Positions 17,422 to 23,464 of a stretch of DNA of 36,881 bases are shown here, piece after piece. Origin of the DNA: Pseudoduganella buxea. GTDB lineage: Bacteria; Pseudomonadota; Gammaproteobacteria; Burkholderiales; Burkholderiaceae_D. The stretch covers positions 1 to 36,881 of the forward strand of contig NZ_WNKZ01000066.1 of NCBI RefSeq assembly GCF_009720835.1. Reading direction: 5' to 3'. The first letter of the stretch is position 1. Each line of letters begins with the position of its first letter. Below the pieces are notes generated by a model, which saw only the letters and a program-made list of their open reading frames with translations, was not told where the DNA came from and ran no database searches. The translations under genes and the position numbers were made by a program.

Positions 17422-17712
17422 TTACTGGATCACTTTCCTCCCATGCACCGGGAAGCCCAGCAGGGACCATGGTGCCGAGGCAGCAGCAACAAGACGCCGG
17501 CGCAGCGCGCGGCGCAGCAGGGCACGCGAGCTTTCACGCGCAGGCTTGACCGGGGTATAGCGATAGTCCAGTTGAGTAGGCTGGTCCATCGTGAGATCCG
17601 GTACATCCCTGCTCGTGTGCCGCTGTTCCTGCCAGTAACTCACTTCAAACTCCAACGTTCCAACATTCAGGCGAACAGGTTCCTTCCGCCCTTTTTTGCG
17701 GTTTGAAAACAT
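17422..17712 (-). CDS. small protein of unknown function
   Basis: A 96-residue frame starting with ATG and preceded by GGGAG seven bases upstream, good support for translation. The sequence is basic (RKKGRKEP near the start and an RALLRRALRRRL stretch at about 65-76). It has no signal peptide, and I recognise no family. It is convergent with the protease gene. The region is less GC-rich than the EPS genes, and a frame of similar length is open on the opposite strand, so this could still be chance. The ribosome-binding site is the main argument for it. Confidence 0.45.
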   Translation of the reverse strand: MFSNRKKGRKEPVRLNVGTLEFEVSYWQEQRHTSRDVPDLTMDQPTQLDYRYTPVKPARESSRALLRRALRRRLVAAASAPWSLLGFPVHGRKVIQ

Positions 17713-17961
17713 AGTAGTACTCCCAAAAAACTTCTTTTTTTATATACGACTCATGATAACGGACACACGGGTGAAACAATTACAAACACGGCCCTTGTTA
17801 CAGAATTAATTTTTGGAAAGGCTACCAGGCCTGACCGTGTGCCTGGGACGCCACATCGGGTACAGGAAGCAGGAGGGGCAACTGGCGGGGGTGGAACGCG
17901 GGTTCGTTGCTGGCCGGATCATGCTGCGTGCGTGCAGTAGGATGATACGGATAAAGATTTC

Positions 17962-17981
17962 ACCAAATGTCATGATTTGGT
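17962..17981. repeat. 20-base palindrome
   Basis: ACCAAAT (17962-17968) and ATTTGGT (17975-17981) flank a six-base centre. The arms match perfectly. Its size fits a dimeric-regulator operator, but no adjacent regulator points to it, and it lies downstream of the PEP-CTERM gene. Confidence 0.4.
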
Positions 17982-17992
17982 AGAAGGTTTGT

Positions 17993-18019
17993 CGGCCTCC
18001 CCCGCGTTGGGGGAGGCCG
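17993..18019 (-). terminator. strong hairpin downstream of the PEP-CTERM gene
   Basis: CGGCCTCCCCC (17993-18003) and GGGGGAGGCCG (18009-18019) form a perfect 11-base stem with a five-base loop, 67 bases past the PEP-CTERM stop codon. The stem is very GC-rich but lacks a run of Ts on the minus-strand side, so it may act as a terminator or as a 3'-end stabiliser. Confidence 0.55.
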
Positions 18020-18086
18020 TATCCCGGGCACGCCGGGCGCGGCATTGAGGAATGACGGGCAGCAGTATGTCCGCCCGCCAGGCTCG

Positions 18087-18647
18087 TCAGGCCTTGCTGC
18101 GCTCGCGGCGTCGGACGAGGCCGACCGCAAGCAGACCGGCGCCCAGCATCGCCATCGTCGAAGGTTCCGGCACCGGCGTCGCTACGGGGTAAATCCAGAA
18201 CTTGGTCTGGTCAGTCCACACAAGGGTAGTGGTGAATGATTCGCCGCTGCCGTTGGCGCCTTGATGGGCCGACCGCACGCCGGCGATCACAGATGAGTAG
18301 CTGTAGTTGAAATCGTCCGCATAATACGACGAGGATTCGAAGTTGAGCTTTCCGCTGTGCGTGCCGTAGCTGAAGCTCAAAAGGGAGCACGAATTAATAC
18401 GGCAGCCGTCGGGGTTATCGACATACTCCAGGGTGTCGAGCGTAAAACTTGTCACTTCGTTATGCTCAAGGATACCGTCCAGGTCAGCATCCACCCCATC
18501 GAAACTACCCTGGATCTGTAAGGTAGGATCGAAGATGCCGGTTTCCTGATGTTCAAACCCCGTGTACATAAAATCCCAGTGCGTTTGCGCCGACACGCCG
18601 GCCGCGCTGACGGCCAGAAAAACGGCGCAAGCAAGTTGTTTCAACAT
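18087..18647 (-). CDS. PEP-CTERM sorting domain protein
   Basis: A 186-residue exported protein. A signal peptide covers about 1-20, with cleavage likely after VSA. The C-terminal tail has the sorting signal VPEPS (159-163), a hydrophobic helix and a basic end RRRERSK, the tripartite signal recognised by exosortase (EpsH/XrtA) in the inner membrane. Residues 53-64 match a calcium-binding EF-hand loop (D53, D55, D57, G58, L60, E64). Two cysteines (CRINSC) could form a disulfide. Such proteins are thought to be anchored or released together with exopolysaccharide, and this fits the PrsK/PrsR locus nearby. GGGGAG six bases before the ATG supports the start. The mature function is unknown. Confidence 0.9.
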   Translation of the reverse strand: MLKQLACAVFLAVSAAGVSAQTHWDFMYTGFEHQETGIFDPTLQIQGSFDGVDADLDGILEHNEVTSFTLDTLEYVDNPDGCRINSCSLLSFSYGTHSGKLNFESSSYYADDFNYSYSSVIAGVRSAHQGANGSGESFTTTLVWTDQTKFWIYPVATPVPEPSTMAMLGAGLLAVGLVRRRERSKA

Positions 18648-19005
18648 GTGTGACTCCCCTTATAATTTGCACTAACAGATAAACGTGATTGTTTACCGAT
18701 AGTTAGAGTAGCACGACCTTGGCGCATTTTTTCATACCCCGTGCTTAACAAAAGAATATCCTGTCTTTTGCCCCATTTAAAATAATAGCAATGCAAGCTG
18801 GCACCGGCCGCAACACATTCTTCGTGCTAACAGGTGACAGATCGCGGGAAAACATCGCCTTCATAGACAGCGTGCGCGACCTTGGTCCTGCACATTGTTT
18901 TCGGCGCGCCACACGACGTTTGACCCAGGACATGACCGGCCGCTGCCATGCCACCGGCGACAGAGCTTTCCCTATACTCCGATCAACATCACTCGGAGAA
19001 CGATC
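18648..19005. promoter_or_regulatory. divergent intergenic region, PEP-CTERM and FGE-like genes
   Basis: These 358 bases separate two divergent genes. The part next to the PEP-CTERM gene is AT-rich. Near the plus-strand gene, TATACT (18973-18978) is a good -10 box, but no good -35 accompanies it. I looked for a PrsR-type sigma-54 -24/-12 element and found none with correct spacing; TGGCAC at about 18810 is followed by GC two bases too early. No gene is evident. Confidence 0.4.
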
Positions 19006-20025
19006 ATGTTACGTCGCGCCAACCTGCTGCCAGCCGCCGCGCTGATCTGCCTGTTCACCCATGCCCATGCCGCGCCCGTCACGCCGCCGAAAATCCCCCA
19101 GATGAACAGCGAGTACGTCGACGAATCGAAGCTCGTGGCACTGAAACAGCCACCCGCGCTGGCGGCGGAACTGGACGCACTGGGCAAGGGCTCGATCAAG
19201 GAACGAGTGGCGCGTCTCAAGAAAAAGGTCATCGCCGACCTGATCTTTGTCGAGGGCGGCACGTTCATGATGGGCGACTTCGGCGTGCTCTGGTCGCCGG
19301 AGAAGCTGCCTTACAGCTTCGACGTCACGAGCAGGCCGGTGCACGAAGTGACGCTGTCGAGCTTCTCGATTTCGAAATACAAGACGACGTATGCCGAGTT
19401 TGATGTTTATACGGATGCGACGGGGACGGAGCGGGCGGCTACCGATGATTTCGGGCTCGAGCAACGCTATCCCCAGGCGCCAGTTGGTGTCAGATGGCAA
19501 CGTGCCAAGGATTATTGCCAGTGGTTAGGCAAAATCACAAGCTTGCCTTTTGATCTGCCCACCGAAGCGCAATGGGAATATGCAGCGCGCAGCCGTGGTC
19601 AGTTCTTTGTCTGGGCAACCGACAACGGGAGCATTGAATTCGGGAGAAACATTCCTGCAGCCGATCAAAAGAAATTACTTACCCCATCCAATCGACATCA
19701 TTATTATCCGGTAGGCCTATTCCCGCCAAATCCCTTGGGATTATACGACGCCTCCCACAATGGTGAGGAATGGACGAACGACTGGTTTGACAAGGATTAC
19801 TATGAACACTCACCGAAAGCAGATCCTAAAGGCCCCCCCGAAGGATTGCACAAAGCAGTACGGGGATGGCCAAACGGTGACTCTATCGTTCCAAACACCA
19901 TGTTCCGCCGTGCTCGGCCATTAATCGAGTATCCCAGGGACCTCGGAGACTTTGGTATGGTTGAGCCGAGCTACTTTTCATTCAAGGTGCGATGTGCTGT
20001 CAAACAACCGATGTCGATTCAGTAG
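19006..20025 (+). CDS. secreted FGE/SUMF1-fold protein, paralogue 1
   Basis: A 339-residue protein with a signal peptide (about 1-21, cleavage near AHA-AP). A helical stretch follows (about 40-75), then a formylglycine-generating-enzyme-like domain: FVEGGTFMMGDF, KYKTTYAEFDVY, LPTEAQWEYAARSRG and NGEEWTNDWFD. The usual RGGSW catalytic region is replaced by VRGWPNGDSIVPN, and I cannot place the cysteine pair of true FGE, so sulfatase-activating chemistry is unlikely. GGAGAA before the ATG at 19006 decides the start. It is followed in tandem by a paralogue of the same length, and both converge on a VgrG-linked gene, so an immunity or accessory role in type VI secretion is plausible but unproven. 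GC content falls sharply after about 19385. Confidence 0.82.
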   Translation: MLRRANLLPAAALICLFTHAHAAPVTPPKIPQMNSEYVDESKLVALKQPPALAAELDALGKGSIKERVARLKKKVIADLIFVEGGTFMMGDFGVLWSPEKLPYSFDVTSRPVHEVTLSSFSISKYKTTYAEFDVYTDATGTERAATDDFGLEQRYPQAPVGVRWQRAKDYCQWLGKITSLPFDLPTEAQWEYAARSRGQFFVWATDNGSIEFGRNIPAADQKKLLTPSNRHHYYPVGLFPPNPLGLYDASHNGEEWTNDWFDKDYYEHSPKADPKGPPEGLHKAVRGWPNGDSIVPNTMFRRARPLIEYPRDLGDFGMVEPSYFSFKVRCAVKQPMSIQ

Positions 20026-20094
20026 TCACGCATATGCAATACCCATCAGAAGCCGACCTGTAATGACTCATTACCCGTTTCGAAAGGAATGAAA

Positions 20095-21114
20095 ATGTCA
20101 CCTCTTCCGAAGCTGCAGCTAGCCGCCATATTGTGCTGCCTGTTCAAGTCTGGGGGTGCCACGCCAGTCAACCCGCCAAAGGTTCCGCAAATGAGCAAGC
20201 AGTACATCGACGAATCGAAACTGGTTGCGCTTAAGCAGCCCGCTGCCCTAGCAACAGAGCTCGAAGCGCTGGGCAAGGGCCCAATTGAGGAAAGAGTTGA
20301 AAGACTCAGGAAGAAGGTTGTAGCGGACCTGGTCTTTGTTAAAGGCGGCACCTTCATGATGGGCGATTTCGGTCCTCTTTGGTCGCCAGAGAAATTGCCG
20401 TACAGCGTGGATCCAACCAGCAAACCAGTGCACGAAGTTAAGCTGTCGAGTTTTTCGATTGCGAAGTACAAAACGACTTATGCTGAGTTCGATGTGTACA
20501 CCGATGCCACTGGGACGGAACGGGCGGCTACCGATCCGTATGGGATGGAACAGCGCTATCCGGCAGCACCAGCTGGAGTTCAATGGCAACGTGCTAAAGA
20601 CTACTGCCAATGGCTGGAAAAAATCACGAAACTACCTTTTGATTTGCCCACCGAAGCACAATGGGAATATGCGGCGCGTAGCCGCGGTAAATTCTTCGTA
20701 TGGGCGACAGACAACGGAAATATCGATTACGGTCGAAATGTTCCGGCAGCTGGTCATATTTCCTTTCTTACTCCATTCACCGGCCTCCGTCATTATCCAG
20801 TTGGGCTTTTTCCCCCCAACCCATTGGGGCTCCACGACATGGCACATGATGGCGAAGAATGGGTGAATGACTGGTTTGACAAGGATTATTATACATATTC
20901 GCCGAAAATAGACCCCAAAGGTCCGGTTGAAGGAGTAAGGAAGGTTGCGCGGGGATGGCCGGTAGGCGACTCCATCCTTCCGAATACGATGTACAGGCGC
21001 TCGAGGCCACTCGTCGCGCTGCCCGAAGAAATGAAAGACTTTGGTACGGCTCCCCCAAATTATCAGTCCCAAGGGCTGCGTTGCACAGTCCAGCAATCTA
21101 CCCCGGCACGATAA
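20095..21114 (+). CDS. secreted FGE/SUMF1-fold protein, paralogue 2
   Basis: A 339-residue tandem paralogue of the preceding gene, sharing most of its sequence (LVALKQP, FMMGDFGPLWSPEKLPYS, PTEAQWEYAARSRGKFFVWA, EEWVNDWFDKDYY). An N-terminal hydrophobic segment suggests export to the periplasm. An ATG at 20089 is nearly adjacent to AAAGGA; the ATG at 20095 has six-base spacing from it and gives the same length as paralogue 1, so I prefer it. The gene is distinctly AT-richer than the EPS region, suggesting later acquisition. It ends 16 bases from the end of the convergent effector-like gene. Two diverged copies facing one toxin candidate is a common immunity arrangement; that is inference. Confidence 0.82.
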   Translation: MSPLPKLQLAAILCCLFKSGGATPVNPPKVPQMSKQYIDESKLVALKQPAALATELEALGKGPIEERVERLRKKVVADLVFVKGGTFMMGDFGPLWSPEKLPYSVDPTSKPVHEVKLSSFSIAKYKTTYAEFDVYTDATGTERAATDPYGMEQRYPAAPAGVQWQRAKDYCQWLEKITKLPFDLPTEAQWEYAARSRGKFFVWATDNGNIDYGRNVPAAGHISFLTPFTGLRHYPVGLFPPNPLGLHDMAHDGEEWVNDWFDKDYYTYSPKIDPKGPVEGVRKVARGWPVGDSILPNTMYRRSRPLVALPEEMKDFGTAPPNYQSQGLRCTVQQSTPAR

Positions 21115-21130
21115 TTCTTCTGCTCAGATT

Positions 21131-23446
21131 TTATGCATAAAATGCACCTTCGCCGGCAGATGCGAATAGTGGGTGATCGAAATCCTTATTGCGTTCCATG
21201 GCATATTGAAGGGAATTGCTCGGCACGATATGGAAACCTCGCGTAGGCCCATCCTTAAGTGATGCCGACAGTTTTTCGTACCATACGTCGAAATCCTCAC
21301 CATGCTGTGTATTAACTCCTGGCAAATCAATATTACCGGGCAGCTCTTGATTCAAAAAGCGCTTAAGTCGGGCAAGGTTGGCAAGATAGCTTCCTTTTGC
21401 ACCATCGGCAGAAATATGCTGAATAGTGTTCTCGCATTCCGTCCTGGTGTGCGACCACTGCATAAGAATTTTCTTGATTGCCGATTTTTGTTCGATCAAA
21501 TAGCTGTTACCGATGCCAAAACCACTCTGCATCCAGTCGACATTATTGTTACTGCATAAGTCATGAATGAGCATTCCTTTGGTTTCCGGTGGCGCATAGC
21601 GTAGCGCTTCGGGATCGGCAAGAATGCGTTGAGCAAGTTGATGGCGAGCTTTCGCATCGCTGAATTTGCTTTTAACTTGGCGGATTTTTAAAGCCAACTC
21701 TGACTCCACCATGCCAAAGTTATTAAGTATATTGTTTCCCTGTACAATTGCCAGAAAATACAGGTACTTCATCGCGGTAAACGCCGACTCTTCTAAAAAA
21801 TCAAGTCGCTTGAAATTTGCGTTATAAAGCTGGTAGAAAAACCACTTGACAAAACTGACAAGCAGTTTGGCACTCACCTCAAAGGACAACTTGCCTTCCG
21901 CACCCAGGCCAATACAGAGCGCAGCATCCGCATGTACCCGGAAAATTCCATCGGCATATTGCACTAACAGCTTGGCTGTGCCCCCAATACCTGCCATGGC
22001 GCCCAATGCTGGCGCAATGACAGCAAATGCCTCGAATTCCTTTTTCTGGTTTTCGGGATTGCGCCACTCGATGGCTCCCTTGATTTCAGCGTCGGCTTTG
22101 AGGCCGGCAAACGCGTCGAGTGTGCCTTCGACACCGGCGACACGCATTTTCTTTTCTGGTCCCATGTCCTCGACTACTGAAACCTTCTTGGCGCGGCGCC
22201 GGCGGCGCTTACGGGTCTTCTTGCCGACGATGACAGGCGTCTGGCCAATCCTGTTTTCCACACCCAGGCTTATTTCCGCCGCGACGCTCGCGCCAACAGC
22301 ACCCTTGAGTTCGAGCGTGGCGGTAAGGCGAACGGCCCCCAGGTCAATATCCTTGGCGGCGACACCTATGTCGGCCAGGGGCGCAGGCAGAGTCCACATC
22401 CAGCCTTCCTTGGCTGGGAAATGAACCGTGGCCGTCGCTTTTGCTTCGGCAATTGCAAGCTCCGCATGGCCCTCCGCGCGGAATGCCACGTCAGCCTTGG
22501 TAGGCTCGAAGGTCAAATTCAAGCTACCGCCATACAGGTAACGCATGAACTGCGCACCGGCGTCGAGCTCAACGTCACCAGTGACGGGCCCGGCAGTGAT
22601 TTTTACCTTGCCGCTGGCGGTGTTGCTCGTATCGGCGTTCCACGCGGTGGCCCAACTGCCGATGGAGCCTTCGACGTCGACATCGAGTTTGACGAAGTCC
22701 TTTAGCTGGAAATTCGCTTTCCCCATGGTTTGTTTGACGTATCTCAGCGCTTTCATGCCATTGATGCTGCATTTACCGCTCGCGTCTTTTTGTACGACGT
22801 CGGCCCATTTCAGGTTGTCGGGGTCCTTGAATTTTGGCCAGTTTGATTTGAGTTTCTCCGAGTCGACATAAACGAGGCTACCTTTGCGGGGCCGTATCCA
22901 GTCCTTCGAAGGCACGCTCTTGGTGCCTGTCCCCCATGAGGCCTTAATCTCCTTCGTGTACTTCCCTTCTTTCATTTCGCCTGCTTTGTTTTCCATCTTG
23001 CCCGACCCAATGGATGGCAGCGGAATCAATTCCACCAGCTGCTTCCCGCCAGAGCCGATCTTGGCAAGCGACTTGATCTTGAGCTGGCAGGTATCGATCA
23101 CCTCTTCCTGCCAGTCGGCGGCAATTTCCCAATTTCGCTGTGCCGTGTTGTGCGCGCCCGGCGTCATTCGATCCGGCTGCAGTGCCTGCTTCACCATTTC
23201 GTCGTCGAAGAACTGGACTTGGGCATTGGCAGCGTGCAGCGTAGCGATCAGCATGTTCCACTCGCCAATTTCCTTATTGATAACGTTGACTTCCTGAGCT
23301 GGCACCGCAATGATTTCACCCGTTTCTGGGCGGAACAAAAACATCGGCCCATATTCAGCCTGCGCCTGGACTTTCGAACCCCGGGTGGGATTGGTGACGC
23401 CCTCCTTGATTGGTTGCGGACGCTGGGCGGCGGTATCGTCTGGCAT
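21131..23446 (-). CDS. putative T6SS effector linked to VgrG
   Basis: A 771-residue protein I do not recognise at family level. No signal peptide is seen, as expected for T6SS cargo. Residues 1-250 are mixed helical; 250-400 look like repeated beta strands rich in Ala/Gly/Val; a polybasic run of 13 residues sits at 409-421; 450-575 contain Gly/Ala-rich and hydrophobic segments (APALGAMAGIGG, SFVKWFFYQLYN, YLYFLAIVQG) that could insert in membranes; 580-771 is mainly helical and charged. It starts 18 bases after vgrG on the same strand, the usual place for VgrG-delivered cargo. I see no catalytic motif, so a pore-forming or membrane-acting toxin is a guess. The 3' half is relatively AT-rich. 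Confidence 0.6.
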   Translation of the reverse strand: MPDDTAAQRPQPIKEGVTNPTRGSKVQAQAEYGPMFLFRPETGEIIAVPAQEVNVINKEIGEWNMLIATLHAANAQVQFFDDEMVKQALQPDRMTPGAHNTAQRNWEIAADWQEEVIDTCQLKIKSLAKIGSGGKQLVELIPLPSIGSGKMENKAGEMKEGKYTKEIKASWGTGTKSVPSKDWIRPRKGSLVYVDSEKLKSNWPKFKDPDNLKWADVVQKDASGKCSINGMKALRYVKQTMGKANFQLKDFVKLDVDVEGSIGSWATAWNADTSNTASGKVKITAGPVTGDVELDAGAQFMRYLYGGSLNLTFEPTKADVAFRAEGHAELAIAEAKATATVHFPAKEGWMWTLPAPLADIGVAAKDIDLGAVRLTATLELKGAVGASVAAEISLGVENRIGQTPVIVGKKTRKRRRRRAKKVSVVEDMGPEKKMRVAGVEGTLDAFAGLKADAEIKGAIEWRNPENQKKEFEAFAVIAPALGAMAGIGGTAKLLVQYADGIFRVHADAALCIGLGAEGKLSFEVSAKLLVSFVKWFFYQLYNANFKRLDFLEESAFTAMKYLYFLAIVQGNNILNNFGMVESELALKIRQVKSKFSDAKARHQLAQRILADPEALRYAPPETKGMLIHDLCSNNNVDWMQSGFGIGNSYLIEQKSAIKKILMQWSHTRTECENTIQHISADGAKGSYLANLARLKRFLNQELPGNIDLPGVNTQHGEDFDVWYEKLSASLKDGPTRGFHIVPSNSLQYAMERNKDFDHPLFASAGEGAFYA

Positions 23447-23464
23447 GGAAACTCCCTGTTGTCG

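Larger units (their letters stand above)
17713..18086. other. gene-poor region with hairpins
   Basis: The 374 bases between the small gene and the PEP-CTERM gene hold no convincing gene; the 79-residue minus-strand frame here spans a strong hairpin and looks like chance. The left half is AT-rich and presumably contains the small gene's promoter, though I found no clear -35/-10 pair. Two inverted repeats are listed separately. Confidence 0.5.

Noticed and set aside
17806..18045. 79-codon minus-strand frame between the small gene and the PEP-CTERM gene
   Set aside because: Spans the strong hairpin at 17993-18019, lacks a ribosome-binding site and shows no family features.
18800..18830. TGGCAC followed by GC near 18810 as a PrsR/sigma-54 promoter
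   Set aside because: The distance between the GG and GC elements is two bases short, and it points away from the PEP-CTERM gene.
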